Shown here in pieces: positions 9,404-19,176 of a stretch of 64,000 nt of DNA. Numbering within the stretch: the first letter of the stretch is position 1; each line of letters begins with the position of its first letter. The notes under the pieces were generated by a model that did no database searches, was not told the DNA's origin, and saw only the letters and a program-made list of their open reading frames with translations. Position numbers and translations under genes: made by a program. This DNA comes from Actinomycetes bacterium (GTDB taxonomy: Bacteria; Actinomycetota; Acidimicrobiia; Acidimicrobiales; Acidimicrobiaceae). The stretch spans positions 1 through 64,000 of the forward strand of contig JAJZFV010000044.1 in the NCBI GenBank assembly GCA_021805205.1, in the 5' to 3' direction.

Positions 9404-11080
9404 ATGGCTGCTCAATACATCTTTACAACTCGCAATCTCGGTCGCTTCTACCAACCCGACCGCGAGGTGCTAAAAGACATCAATCTATCGTTCTATCCAG
9501 GGGCAAAGATTGGTGTTATCGGATCTAATGGTTCAGGCAAATCATCACTTTTGCGCATTATGGCTGGACTCGACGATGGTTATAGTGGCGAAGCTCGACT
9601 CACCCCAGGATTTACAGTTGGCTACCTCCCACAAGAGCCGATCCTTGATCCCACAAAAGACGTCGGTGGCAACGTTGCCGAGGTCATGAAAGAGCAGTTT
9701 GACCTCTTGGCTCGCTTTAATGAAGTCTGCGAAGCATTCTCCGACCCCGATGCGGATTTCGATGCACTCCTCGCTGAACAGGGTGAACTCCAGAGCAAGA
9801 TCGACGCGATGCAAGGTTGGGACCTTGAGCGCACTCTTGAAGTAGCAATGGACGCCCTTCGCCTACCACCATCGGACGCCGATGTTACCAAACTCTCTGG
9901 AGGAGAGCGCCGTAGAGTCGCCCTCTGCAAATTACTACTGGCAAAGCCAGACCTTCTACTTCTCGACGAACCAACCAACCACTTAGATGCCGAATCGGTT
10001 GCATGGCTGGAGCGAACGCTACAGGACTACAGCGGCACCGTAGTAGCAATCACACACGATAGATATTTCCTCGATAACGTCGCCTCATGGATCCTTGAAC
10101 TCGATCGTGGTCGAGGAATCCCATGGGAAGGAAATTATTCGTCTTGGCTCGAGCAAAAGCAAGCGCGTCTCGCGGCTGAAGATAAAGCAGATAAAGCGCG
10201 CCAAGCAGCACTTGCTCGCGAGCTCGAGTGGATTCGCATGTCACCAAGGGCGAGGCAGAGCAAAGGCAAAGCTAGGGTCAACGCTTTCAACGAACTCGTA
10301 GCAGAATCCGAGGCAGCTGATCGCCGAGGCGAAGCACTGGAGATCGCGATTCCACCAGGACCACGCCTCGGCGACCTAGTTATAAACGCGAGCGGACTCA
10401 CCAAGGGCTTTGGCGACCGATTACTCATTGAAGATCTTGAATTTCGACTGCCGCCAGGTGGCATCGTCGGAATCATTGGACCGAACGGAGCTGGAAAGTC
10501 AACACTATTCAAATTACTGGTCGGCCAAGAAAAACCAGATAGCGGAGCCATCGAGGTCGGTTCGACCGTAGCTTTATCCTACCTCGACCAATCCAGGGAG
10601 ACCCTTGACGCAGCCGCAACTGTCTTTGACGAGATCACCGGCGGCGTAGAACGAATTGTCGTGGGCAACAGGGAGATCCACGCACGGGCCTACGTTGCAA
10701 GCTTTGGCTTCAAAGGAAGCGCGCAGCAAAAGAAGGTCGGAGAGATATCGGGTGGAGAGAGAAATAGAGTTCAGCTAGCCAAGGTCCTCCGGAGCGGCGG
10801 AAACTTACTCCTCTTGGACGAGCCGACAAACGACCTCGACGTCGACACCCTCCGGGCACTTGAAGATGGCCTTTTGAATTTTCCAGGATGCGCCGTGGTG
10901 ATCAGCCACGATAGGTGGTTTCTAGATCGCATAGCAACCCACATCCTCGCCTTTGAAGGCGAAGCTGTGGTCCGTTGGTTCGAAGGAAACTTCTCCGACT
11001 ATGAGGTGGATCATCGAAAGCGCAATGGAATCGATGCAGACCGTCCCCATCGAATGAAGTACAAGCCTCTCACCAGATAG
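9404..11080 (+). CDS. ettA: Energy-dependent translational throttle protein EttA (ABC-F ATPase)
   Basis: An ABC-F protein with two nucleotide-binding domains and no membrane part. Family members bind the ribosomal E site and gate the first elongation step according to ATP level. Domain 1 has Walker A GSNGSGKSS, signature LSGGERRR and Walker B LLLLDEPTNHLD. Domain 2 has GPNGAGKST, ISGGERNR and LLLLDEPTNDLD. The inter-domain linker carries the Arg/Lys-rich stretch typical of EttA. A longer frame opens at GTG 9365, but homologues begin with a short MAxxxxY/F sequence, so ATG 9404 (558 residues) is chosen. No strong Shine-Dalgarno precedes either start. Confidence 0.93.
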   Translation: MAAQYIFTTRNLGRFYQPDREVLKDINLSFYPGAKIGVIGSNGSGKSSLLRIMAGLDDGYSGEARLTPGFTVGYLPQEPILDPTKDVGGNVAEVMKEQFDLLARFNEVCEAFSDPDADFDALLAEQGELQSKIDAMQGWDLERTLEVAMDALRLPPSDADVTKLSGGERRRVALCKLLLAKPDLLLLDEPTNHLDAESVAWLERTLQDYSGTVVAITHDRYFLDNVASWILELDRGRGIPWEGNYSSWLEQKQARLAAEDKADKARQAALARELEWIRMSPRARQSKGKARVNAFNELVAESEAADRRGEALEIAIPPGPRLGDLVINASGLTKGFGDRLLIEDLEFRLPPGGIVGIIGPNGAGKSTLFKLLVGQEKPDSGAIEVGSTVALSYLDQSRETLDAAATVFDEITGGVERIVVGNREIHARAYVASFGFKGSAQQKKVGEISGGERNRVQLAKVLRSGGNLLLLDEPTNDLDVDTLRALEDGLLNFPGCAVVISHDRWFLDRIATHILAFEGEAVVRWFEGNFSDYEVDHRKRNGIDADRPHRMKYKPLTR

Positions 11081-11405
11081 GACGAGAACAACCCATAGAA
11101 ACTTTCCGCGGGAGGGGACTCAGATAGCCAAATCCAAGAGTGCTTTCCCGTCGACCTCGCAAAACCACGGTGAGGTTCGCAGAACTTTACGGGCACTCTG
11201 AAGGACGATCAACGTCGGCTACACCCCGTAAAAGCCACTCTTGCAAATTGGTTCGCAAGAGTGGCTTGGAAGCTTTTCACCCAGTTCGTAGGTAGCGTCG
11301 AGGATCTAAGCCGTCGGGGGCAAGAGCTAACAATAAGAGAGCGAATACTGCGAAGACACTAAGAGCGAATACAAAGTGAGAGGATAACTGAGTTACCTCG
11401 CCGTG
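11081..11405. other. Intergenic region after ettA
   Basis: About 325 bases between convergent genes. It contains one strong hairpin (listed separately) and no supportable gene. Confidence 0.5.
11232..11267. terminator. Hairpin between ettA and the PanA operon
   Basis: A perfect 13-bp inverted repeat (arms 11232-11244 and 11255-11267, 10-base loop) lies between convergent genes. Only a short T-run follows a few bases downstream on the plus strand, so it may act as a weak or bidirectional terminator. Confidence 0.6.
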
Positions 11406-11960
11406 TTAACAGGATCCACATTGGCACGGCACGCTGCTATCGTGCCACTCGTGTTCGAAGAAAATCCACCTGACATAAAACGTTCGACCTTCGAGGTATC
11501 CCAGTGCGGCAACCTTTGCTCCAAACCTAATTTGAGCTACGGCTGTGACTTCAGATTGATAGGTGTACATCTTTGAATCGTCTTTGATCTCCCGCAAGAA
11601 TTTTTTACATACATCTATGACTTCCGGAAAGTAGAACTTCCCCAAAAGCTCGTCTTCCTCTTCGCTTCTAAGTTGTCGACGCCCCACTTCGATTGGAGGG
11701 AACACTTTACCAAGAGTCATTTCCTTGTCGATTAGTGCTTTGAAATTTTCGGAAAATAAAACAGAATTTTGGTCGATTTTAATTTTTCGAAAATGAAACG
11801 CAAAATTCTCGTGGATACGAGAAAAATCGATAATGAGCTTCTTGTCACGATTGGGCCAATTTTCAGGAGCTTCGTGACTGTCTTCAATCTTGGCCTTTGC
11901 TTCCTTGATATAGACCGCCGCAACCTCAAGGTTAGGTTCTTCGTTGGCACGCGCGTTCAC
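11406..11960 (-). CDS. Putative toxin partner of the Panacea antitoxin
   Basis: A 184-residue protein that I do not assign to a named family. It starts at GTG 11960, 17 bases after the PanA stop, so the two form a bicistron. The N-terminal half is charged and probably helical. The C-terminal part (~135-175) reads as alternating beta-strands (VAQIRFGAKVAALGYL, TFYVRWIFFEHEW) and ends with a Cys-rich tail CQCGSC. In known PanAT loci the gene beside a Panacea-domain protein is usually a toxin of variable family. The toxin role here is inferred from that context, not from a catalytic motif. Confidence 0.6.
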   Translation of the reverse strand: MNARANEEPNLEVAAVYIKEAKAKIEDSHEAPENWPNRDKKLIIDFSRIHENFAFHFRKIKIDQNSVLFSENFKALIDKEMTLGKVFPPIEVGRRQLRSEEEDELLGKFYFPEVIDVCKKFLREIKDDSKMYTYQSEVTAVAQIRFGAKVAALGYLEGRTFYVRWIFFEHEWHDSSVPCQCGSC

Positions 11961-11977
11961 GAATTATTCGGCCTAAG

Positions 11978-12430
11978 TCAGCTATTTTGCGCCATGCGAA
12001 GATAGAACTCCAACATGTCGTCAGTAGTCACTTCTTCGTTGCATGCAGTTCCTTCTTCCGCGTTTGCCCGCTTCCTCGCCCTTATCCATGGTTCTTCGGT
12101 GTGCGAGAGAAAAGATAATTGACGCCCATCGAGATCTCCGTAATTTTTGATTACAAAATCAATGGCACGTAACTCTCTTTCAGTAACTTTTGCAGAATCG
12201 CCAGCAGCTAACATTTCAGAATCGACAAAGTAACTTCCGCGATGAACCTTATACAAGTCAGGGCAGACAGGTCCAGCAGCCCATGCTTCGATTTTGTTAT
12301 CAAATAATTTTTCGTTGTTGATAACCAAATTCCAAGCCTGCGAATAGTAAGTTAACTTTTGAAGCTTATATGCGTCGATTTTACCGATTCGTTCACATAA
12401 CAATCTCGCAACATCGATTGCAGTAGCCAT
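11978..12430 (-). CDS. Panacea (SocA-like, DUF4065) antitoxin
   Basis: A 150-residue Panacea-domain protein. The family hallmarks are visible: KLQKLTYYSQAW near residues 20-32, the Ala-Gly-Pro turn (AAGPVCPDLY) near 45-55, and the C-terminal SHTEEPW motif. Panacea proteins (SocA, GepA, PanA) neutralise diverse toxins and often sit next to them. The start at ATG 12430 is chosen because GGGGA lies six bases upstream; a longer frame opens at 12475. It is the first gene of the bicistron, with the putative toxin downstream. Antitoxin-first order is common and allows autoregulation. Confidence 0.88.
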   Translation of the reverse strand: MATAIDVARLLCERIGKIDAYKLQKLTYYSQAWNLVINNEKLFDNKIEAWAAGPVCPDLYKVHRGSYFVDSEMLAAGDSAKVTERELRAIDFVIKNYGDLDGRQLSFLSHTEEPWIRARKRANAEEGTACNEEVTTDDMLEFYLRMAQNS

Positions 12431-12776
12431 ACAAGTCCCCATCTGCCTGAAAGTGCTCTCGATTGCGCCACCCACTGGAACAATCTGAACACGTATAACT
12501 GTATCGCTTGATTGTATAAGTTTATTGAATTTATGCTGGGAATTGCGGAGTCGAAGGTGTCATCAATAACGCAGCGGATTTCGAATAACCATCGTCTCGT
12601 GATATCATCAGTGTCTCTTGCACCACGTTCCATGAAATTGAAGATCGTAGAAAGAAGGAGATCTACGATAAGTGCCACCGTCGCCGAGTAGAGGATCGAC
12701 GCAAGTTGCACTTGATAGCATCGCCTTTTAGTTCTTATTCGGCTAGCAATCCCCTCTCATCAGTCAAAGTATCGCA
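12431..12776. other. Intergenic region upstream of PanA
   Basis: About 345 bases. It holds a pair of GTATAA boxes (12493-12498 and 12514-12519, 21 bases apart) that could be part of a promoter or operator for the PanA operon. No gene is supported here. Confidence 0.3.
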
Positions 12777-14108
12777 TTATCTACGCAGCCATGGTCCAAT
12801 TGCGTAAAGCGGTATGTTGACAAAATCTTCCCGGCGACGGTAGGTCGACAGTGAAAAGCGGGCAGCTTCTGATGGACTAAAGCGATCGATATAGCTTCGC
12901 AAGCTCTTTGACTTTAGATTCTCAGATGCCTTCACCTCGATAGGAACTAATCCAGAGGGCCTTTCAATTGCAAAGTCAACTTCAGCAGTTGGCTTATCGG
13001 GAGTCCAGTACATGGGAACTTCGTTCCTAGCCGCAATTATCTGCTGAAGGACGTATTGCTCGGTAAGAGCTCCGTGGAACTCGACAAATGCCCTCGATCG
13101 ATCAACCAATACTTCAGGATCCAGCCCAGAAAGCGCTCCTAGAATTCCAACATCGTGTAAAAAGAGCTTGAATATTTTCGGATCCTCGTAGCTTCGAGCA
13201 GGGTGGGCAGGTTTTGTGAAACGAGTTACCTTGTGGACCAGACCAGCTCCTTGTAACCAGCTAATCGCATCCTCGAAATCCCTAGACCTAGCCCCCTCGC
13301 GCACATGACCAAAGACAAACCGTCTGTTCTCACGGGCGAGCTGGGTTGGCATGGATAACCAAACTTGGGAAATTTGTCGACTTATCGACGGCGTCGCATA
13401 TTTGGCAAAAGCATTCTCATAACCGCGGGCTATGTCTAGTTGAACTTGTCGAGTCTCCGAAACCGATCGCCTCTCTCGATAAGTAGCCACTACCTCGGGC
13501 ATTCCGCCAACGAAGAGATACTCGCTCAATAGTTCAACCAATCGGCTGTGGAAAGTTGAAATGAGTGCAAAATCCTGTGCATCTAACAGGTCAGCTAGTT
13601 GATTCTCCCCGATTCCGCGAAGAAACTCATCGAAGTCCATGGGGTGAAGATCCATGATGTTTACCTTGCCCACAGGAAAAGAGCTATCTTTATGAAGTGC
13701 GACCCCCAGAAATGAACCCGCAGTCGCGAGGTGAATATCGGGACGTTGCTCTTGAAAATACTTGAGAGAGGTGAGTGCCCTTGGAACATCCTGGATCTCA
13801 TCGATCACGACAAGTGTCGTTGCCGGGTCAATCGAATTCCTGGCAATAATTTGAAAGCCTTGCAACAATCTGTTGGGATCGAGGTCACCTTCAAATAGTC
13901 GCCCTAGATCTGGATTACGCTGGCAATTGAGGTAGACCACCTTTTCGTAGTTGAACTTTCCGAACTCCTGTATCAGCCAGGTCTTTCCAACTTGCCGTGG
14001 CCCCAGCATGACAAGTGGCTTCCTCAGCTTGCCGCTCTTCCAACTCTCCAAAAATCTCAAACTGCGCCGTTCCACGGCACAATTATATACGGGTTTGCAA
14101 AGTTCCAT
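12777..14108 (-). CDS. AAA_14/DUF4143 ATPase with a nuclease-like C-terminus
   Basis: A 443-residue member of the widespread AAA_14-DUF4143 family. Walker A GPRQVGKT is at residues 36-43 and Walker B VVIDEIQ near residue 100. A winged-helix-like middle section follows. The C-terminal DUF4143 part contains EVDFAIE...PIEVKAS, a PD-(D/E)XK-like pattern. The cellular role of the family is not firmly established; its genes are common in accessory and defence islands. The ATG start lies inside a TTCCATGGAA palindrome that recurs 33 bases upstream, which suggests autoregulation. It has no operon partner. Confidence 0.85.
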   Translation of the reverse strand: MELCKPVYNCAVERRSLRFLESWKSGKLRKPLVMLGPRQVGKTWLIQEFGKFNYEKVVYLNCQRNPDLGRLFEGDLDPNRLLQGFQIIARNSIDPATTLVVIDEIQDVPRALTSLKYFQEQRPDIHLATAGSFLGVALHKDSSFPVGKVNIMDLHPMDFDEFLRGIGENQLADLLDAQDFALISTFHSRLVELLSEYLFVGGMPEVVATYRERRSVSETRQVQLDIARGYENAFAKYATPSISRQISQVWLSMPTQLARENRRFVFGHVREGARSRDFEDAISWLQGAGLVHKVTRFTKPAHPARSYEDPKIFKLFLHDVGILGALSGLDPEVLVDRSRAFVEFHGALTEQYVLQQIIAARNEVPMYWTPDKPTAEVDFAIERPSGLVPIEVKASENLKSKSLRSYIDRFSPSEAARFSLSTYRRREDFVNIPLYAIGPWLRR

Positions 14109-14112
14109 GGAA
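14103..14112. promoter_or_regulatory. Palindrome overlapping the ATPase start codon
   Basis: TTCCATGGAA, a perfect 10-bp palindrome that contains the start codon of the minus-strand AAA/DUF4143 gene. An identical site lies 33 bases upstream. Together they resemble a paired operator. Confidence 0.5.
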
Positions 14113-14135
14113 ACTGTGGCATTTTCTGCACATTA

Positions 14136-14145
14136 TTCCATGGAA
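14136..14145. promoter_or_regulatory. Second TTCCATGGAA palindrome
   Basis: An exact copy of the palindrome at 14103-14112. The centre-to-centre distance of 33 bp is about three helical turns and would place bound dimers on the same DNA face. Confidence 0.5.
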
Positions 14146-15160
14146 CAATGCAACGTTCAGTTGAAGTTAGCGTCGAAGAATATCTCGTCTCTTAGAGAAA
14201 TCTGTGATCAGTTGACCCACCAGAATGTATCACCGACGCGCTAGTCCCCCTCGCCACAATTACGACCGAAGTATCCAGCAGAGACCAATCTTATTTTGGT
14301 ATCGCAACCTACAATTCAACACCTTGAGACGCCGCGTTCAATCGTGGCCACGATACCTTCCATTTAGGAACGGCACGTCCTTACAAATCCGACAAACGTT
14401 TCAATCTCAATACCGAGAAGCTCAGGAAATCCACCTTTTCAGAATTTCACTTACATCCGATTAGAGAGGTCTCAAGCAACTACAGTTCACGAGCTCACTC
14501 AGTATTTGAGGTCAGGAAGAACGCAACGTTGCCCTAGCAGTGAGATGAGGAGGAATAGTTCAATCGGCAGCTAAGGTTATGGTCATCGAGCATCCATGCA
14601 ATATAGCGAACCGAGCCGCTCCCGGACACTTTCGAAGGAGATTGGATCATTAAAAATGGGGGTGCCATTGCACTCGGCGCGCTCATCCAGCACTCTACCC
14701 GCATTTCTTTTACTACTACATTTTGCCGACAACCATGGCGCTATGTCGGTCCAAGCCACTATGAGATGCGCGATTCAGGCACCTGCCAAGGCAATAACAA
14801 AATCCATCACCTGTGACCAAAACTTCATACTTGGTAGGCACCGAAACTATAAGGTGGAAACTGTGATTCCGGTCTGCTTCAGTGATCCGCATTCGCATCG
14901 GCAACGGAGATCGATCGAGAACACTAACGGGCCTCTGCGTCAATTTCTGCCCAAAGGACCTGAATTCTAAAAGTATTTCAATTAACGGCCTAAGGAGGAT
15001 CCAAAGAAGCCTCAACAACCTTTGTGTAATTCTCTTGACTTAAATTACCAGAGGTGAAACCCACCTGACAACTTGAATTGTGTATTTGAAACTACGTACC
15101 CTATTCAAATCTCACGTAGCGCTCAAGTGTCTCACCTAAGCTTTAAATCTCACATTTGCC
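14146..15160. other. Gene-poor stretch within the island
   Basis: About 1 kb with only short open frames of no recognisable family (for example 14225-14464 and 14596-14970 on the plus strand). I see no transposase motif, no clear inverted repeat and no RNA gene. It may be decayed DNA. Confidence 0.45.
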
Positions 15161-16255
15161 TTATGGAATCAAACTTTGCGATGGCAGCAGAAAAGAATAC
15201 CGAGGGGGCACTTGTACGGAGGAGAAGCTCGGCGAGCCATTAGGGCATGACTGTATGCCTAAATTAATGTTTCCATCATGGAACGCTGTCGTGGGTAGCG
15301 TAAAGTTCCCAGACACGCCTGGTAATGATATCGATAGTTTTGTATAGGTCACCGTGGCGTTGGGCTGGTTGTATGCACAATTCGCGTCACTATCGATGAT
15401 GCTGTCTGCACTTTCAATTCCATTTTCCAAAACCACCCGGCTGGCTGAGTCGGGAAAAGAGTTCTGGTTCTTAAATCGAATTAGCATCGAAACATCAATT
15501 TGTGGAGTTGTGGAAGTGAACTTTGTGGTTGCCCCGTTGGCGCTAAGCCCAGCAATGATTGGGGCACCAACCAAAGAGCATGATGATTGGGAAATGTTGG
15601 CAACATCGAGGTAGGCGAGTTGGTCGCCGGCGGTCACGGTGGTACTGACGATACCGACTGTCAGTTGCGCTGCGGTACATGCCGGCGCGCTGCTTGGCAC
15701 CAGCACAGTGGTATCTGTGACAGTTTTTGACTGCGCAAGTCTAAGAAAGCGCGACTTACCGAGTGGTGAATCTGAGCCCGATATGTCGAGTCGCCAGTCC
15801 GAGATCTTTGAGGCGAACCATTCAACCTTGGCAGACGCTAGTTTCGCTATCGCAATGGAGTATGACCAAGTAGCACTATTCGGTAAATTTGCCGTTTTGA
15901 CGCAGTTCCCAAGAGCAAAATATGACAACACTCTATTTTGAGGCACGGTGTATATCTTGATCTGGCCGCCTGAGCTGCACGATCCTTTGATGTTGAGGTA
16001 TTTGGACCCAGCGATGAGAGACCCGATGTTGAGCGAAGACTGCCCAGATCCAGATACAACTTCAGAACGCTTCAACGATGCCGTTGACCCTCCCATTGCG
16101 GCACAACTCGAAAGTATGCCGCTAACCCCGAATGCTACCGCCAAGAACAATACCACTCGACTTAGCCTCGAGTGGCTAGCCTGACCAAAGCGGCAACCTG
16201 CCATAACTATGTAGCCATGTCTAACTTCCTTCATCAAACCGCGCATAGATTCCAT
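15161..16255 (-). CDS. DUF4232 lipoprotein
   Basis: A 364-residue exported protein. A hydrophobic segment ending in a lipobox (GILSSC, Cys51) shows lipoprotein processing. The C-terminal half (~185-360) matches the actinobacterial DUF4232 pattern: CTAAQLTVG, a beta-rich core, SCSLVGAP, and a late Cys pair. DUF4232 is found in secreted actinobacterial lipoproteins of unknown function. An internal ATG at 16204 would give a more usual signal peptide length. It is a lone gene in the island between the ATPase and the restriction-like cluster and has no obvious link to either. Confidence 0.78.
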   Translation of the reverse strand: MESMRGLMKEVRHGYIVMAGCRFGQASHSRLSRVVLFLAVAFGVSGILSSCAAMGGSTASLKRSEVVSGSGQSSLNIGSLIAGSKYLNIKGSCSSGGQIKIYTVPQNRVLSYFALGNCVKTANLPNSATWSYSIAIAKLASAKVEWFASKISDWRLDISGSDSPLGKSRFLRLAQSKTVTDTTVLVPSSAPACTAAQLTVGIVSTTVTAGDQLAYLDVANISQSSCSLVGAPIIAGLSANGATTKFTSTTPQIDVSMLIRFKNQNSFPDSASRVVLENGIESADSIIDSDANCAYNQPNATVTYTKLSISLPGVSGNFTLPTTAFHDGNINLGIQSCPNGSPSFSSVQVPPRYSFLLPSQSLIP

Positions 16256-17040
16256 TTTCTGATTTATAGGACCGACTCGATTCGACGAGTTCGAGTCGAA
16301 CTGGAATCTTACCGATTAGCTCTAGGGTTATCGAGCTCATTAAGAGCCACTACCACTCTCTGCTTCAGATCCTCGGAGCACCTTTACACAACCATACCTT
16401 GTTAGCACTCTTAGAATCACAAATCAAGCTAGATGACATCGTTCTTGGTGGAGAGGGGGATACCAGCCTTTTAATTAACTCGAAATGCTCCAGTTCGTGA
16501 TACCTTCCTTGGCGATACTATCATTCGCGATACTATCTGAGGCAAAACCATTTTTCTGGTTGCACCCTCCCGTTAACGACGGACAATTATTACAAAACAA
16601 AATGAAGGATAAGCTAAACGTAATAAGCTCGTGATACGCAATCACGTCGCCCCATTCTTTACGCATAATCCACCAGGGAACAAAATAAACACAATCGCAT
16701 TGGCAGTAATAAGGCGTGACTTTGTAATGCTAATTTGAAAGGCTTGAGCATACCGTGACGATGCGACGACAAGATGGGCACCACTTTACGAAAAATCAAA
16801 GGGTTCGTTCTTCGCCTAAAATGCCACGCAAATAAAATGAGAAATTCAGATCACACTGACGCACAATTTTTTTGAGTATCGACGTTACTTGAATCATTTA
16901 AAAATATCAGGTCAGAATTAACAAAAAAATGATCCTAAATAACACCAGAAATTCAAAAAAGTTGAAAAAACTTGACCAGCCCTTATAAATCAACTTTGTA
17001 TCAGACTATCCAGTAAAAAGATAAACAAGGTCTCCTAAGA
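16256..17040. other. AT-rich intergenic stretch
   Basis: About 785 bases, notably AT-rich at 16850-17040 with several A-runs. It separates the 3' end of the DUF262 gene from the lipoprotein promoter region. No gene, RNA or strong terminator was recognised. Confidence 0.45.
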
Positions 17041-19176
17041 CTACAATAACCTCTCTATGTGTCGCTCCCACAGCGTATCCAAAGTCACATCGTTATCCGC
17101 CGACGTTCTCCAAAAGGTCCATCCATTTGCAGACTGCCAACCCGTGGCAACCTTGCAAGCCCGAGAGGGTGAAGTGCATATAACTCCATCTACCTCCAAA
17201 TTACCATCTTCAACAACGATGCAAGTTTTGTCGGAATATTTCGAACTGCTTGAATAAAGGGTCTGTCCCACAGCAAGAATCCCAGCATCAACAAGAACTT
17301 TAATCGATTGCCTAAATAAGGTCTTTCCTTCGATAATTGATGATTTTATCTTTAGATATTTGGAGCTTTCATGGTTAGTGGGAGAAGGCCAAATATGAAT
17401 AATATCTGTAATCAATTTTTCAGTTCTCTGAAGTATTAGATCTTGATTCCAATCGTCTTTACCTAGTTCCAGGGCTTCTCTAGTCAAAAGAATAGAAGTT
17501 TGGCCACCCAAAGCTTCTGATTTGCCATGATCGCCCTTCCAGGCAGCATTTGACAGCGAACTATTCAAAGAACTTGTTACCAAAGTTAGGTTGCCGATAA
17601 GGTTAACTAAAAAATTTCTCCTTGCGGCATCCTCGAGCGTGCCCGATATCGGCCAATTCTTTTCCCACTTTTGGGGCATTAAATGCTCCACAGTGCACTT
17701 GTTGCGAATGAGAGGCTGTTCGTGCAACTGCTTCAATCCGGGATATCCCCTCCGCAAATCTTCGATTGCTTCCAAAATCATCCTAAGAGATGTCTTGGAC
17801 AACAATCTGTACGTTGGGTAGTTTGAGAGTGCCTCTCTAACGTTAGCGTCCGATGGCCAGTAATTAGATTCACTTATTTCGCCCTTAAGGATCGAGAAGA
17901 TCTGGCTCCCTGCCTCATTTCGGTCAAAGCCTTCCAACCTGTCAACTAACTCTACAATGAATCTGTTGTAGTTTTTGGTGGTCGCACGAACAATATGCCT
18001 TCTCACGAGCCAGCTTTCAATGCTAGAACACAGTAGTTTGAGCTGATCAGTTGGAATAGGTGGCTTTTCAGGATCGAGGACCCATAAAATTAGTGGCGTC
18101 ATTGTCGACGCGTCAATACAATTCAATCTGTAAATAAGAGTCGGTAAGGGGTCAAGCGAATTAGGTCCGCTAAAAGAATCCAACGAAAGACGTCTAAAGT
18201 CACTCGCCGTCACTGAGATCGCAGAAAGTATCGTTTCAACTGATCGATTTGATTTGAATACGTAATCTTTAAAGTCATTGAATACTTCCGAGGCAACCGA
18301 AACACGCTTTAATCTAGCCACCAACCAATGGCTAAAAAAGAGAGACGACCGTTGGAGCTTTAGGCGACCCGCACTCACTTCGGACGTCCAAAAATCGTCC
18401 TCAAAAATCGTCCAGTACTTCGTATGAACGGACTCAAGGAGCGCAGCATCTCCGTCGAGCCTTTGAAACAAGAAATTCTTGATCAAATCCACCGCAGTCA
18501 ATGGTGCGCCACGGGCGTTCAAAGTTTCAAATATTTGCTGAGGATTCTCACTTGCCTGTAACACGATGGAAACGAGCTCTAGCCCATCAAAAAGAGTATC
18601 GGCGAGACGACTAGCTTTTTCTTCCGAGTCCACCTCGACTAGCCATTCATCTACGCTCGCAAGGAAGAATTTAAAGGCGCCCACAACCCTACTCTTCGAG
18701 ATCTCCGAATCAATTGCCGTATCGACGTCAGAATTCATAACGGCACGGAAAGCATCCCTATCTTTGTTCGTCGGCCAAACGACATAAAAATCATCCTTTT
18801 GATCGATGAAATCTTTATTGTTTTCGACAAAAGAACTCAATCGTCGAAAGAGGCGACCGTATCCACGATTTTTGAACGCACACCTTACAGCATGAATTAA
18901 CACTTGCAGCGTTACTAGTCGCTGCTGACCGTCGATTACGAGATACTTAGAGATAGTGCCAGGCATTGAGGAGGTCGACTGAAGAACAACTGCACCAAGA
19001 AAGTGGGGCGGCACTTTGGCTCCGTGAATGACGTTTTCGGTACGCGCAATGATGTCCTCCCAAAGGTGAACCCATTGATCACTTTCATTCCAAACGTATG
19101 GGCGCTGAAACAGAGGGACTTCGTACTGAATATTGCTGTAGAACATTCCATTGGGAGTTGAAATTTTGGTTTCCAA
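17041..19176 (-). CDS. GmrSD-like DUF262/DUF1524 nuclease with C-terminal RAMA-like domain
   Basis: A 711-residue single-chain protein of the GmrSD/type IV restriction group. The N-terminal DUF262 has VPLFQRPYVW (residues 20-29) and the ParB-like IDGQQR motif (81-86), which in the family binds or hydrolyses nucleotide. DUF1524 near 490-570 carries the HNH-type VEHLMPQ and GNLTLV...LSNAAW signatures. The last ~85 residues (LVDAGILAVG, SPSRACKVATG, NGWTFW) resemble a RAMA domain, a module associated with restriction and modified-base systems. The start is TTG 19176 with AAGG seven bases upstream. It is divergent from the methylase genes at 19781. The shared C-terminal domain with the helicase at 22101-24866 suggests one system. 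Confidence 0.85.
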   Translation of the reverse strand: METKISTPNGMFYSNIQYEVPLFQRPYVWNESDQWVHLWEDIIARTENVIHGAKVPPHFLGAVVLQSTSSMPGTISKYLVIDGQQRLVTLQVLIHAVRCAFKNRGYGRLFRRLSSFVENNKDFIDQKDDFYVVWPTNKDRDAFRAVMNSDVDTAIDSEISKSRVVGAFKFFLASVDEWLVEVDSEEKASRLADTLFDGLELVSIVLQASENPQQIFETLNARGAPLTAVDLIKNFLFQRLDGDAALLESVHTKYWTIFEDDFWTSEVSAGRLKLQRSSLFFSHWLVARLKRVSVASEVFNDFKDYVFKSNRSVETILSAISVTASDFRRLSLDSFSGPNSLDPLPTLIYRLNCIDASTMTPLILWVLDPEKPPIPTDQLKLLCSSIESWLVRRHIVRATTKNYNRFIVELVDRLEGFDRNEAGSQIFSILKGEISESNYWPSDANVREALSNYPTYRLLSKTSLRMILEAIEDLRRGYPGLKQLHEQPLIRNKCTVEHLMPQKWEKNWPISGTLEDAARRNFLVNLIGNLTLVTSSLNSSLSNAAWKGDHGKSEALGGQTSILLTREALELGKDDWNQDLILQRTEKLITDIIHIWPSPTNHESSKYLKIKSSIIEGKTLFRQSIKVLVDAGILAVGQTLYSSSSKYSDKTCIVVEDGNLEVDGVICTSPSRACKVATGWQSANGWTFWRTSADNDVTLDTLWERHIERLL

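Noticed and set aside
12352-12711. 119-codon minus-strand frame overlapping the PanA start
   Set aside because: It has no recognisable domain, overlaps PanA out of frame and lacks a convincing ribosome binding site.
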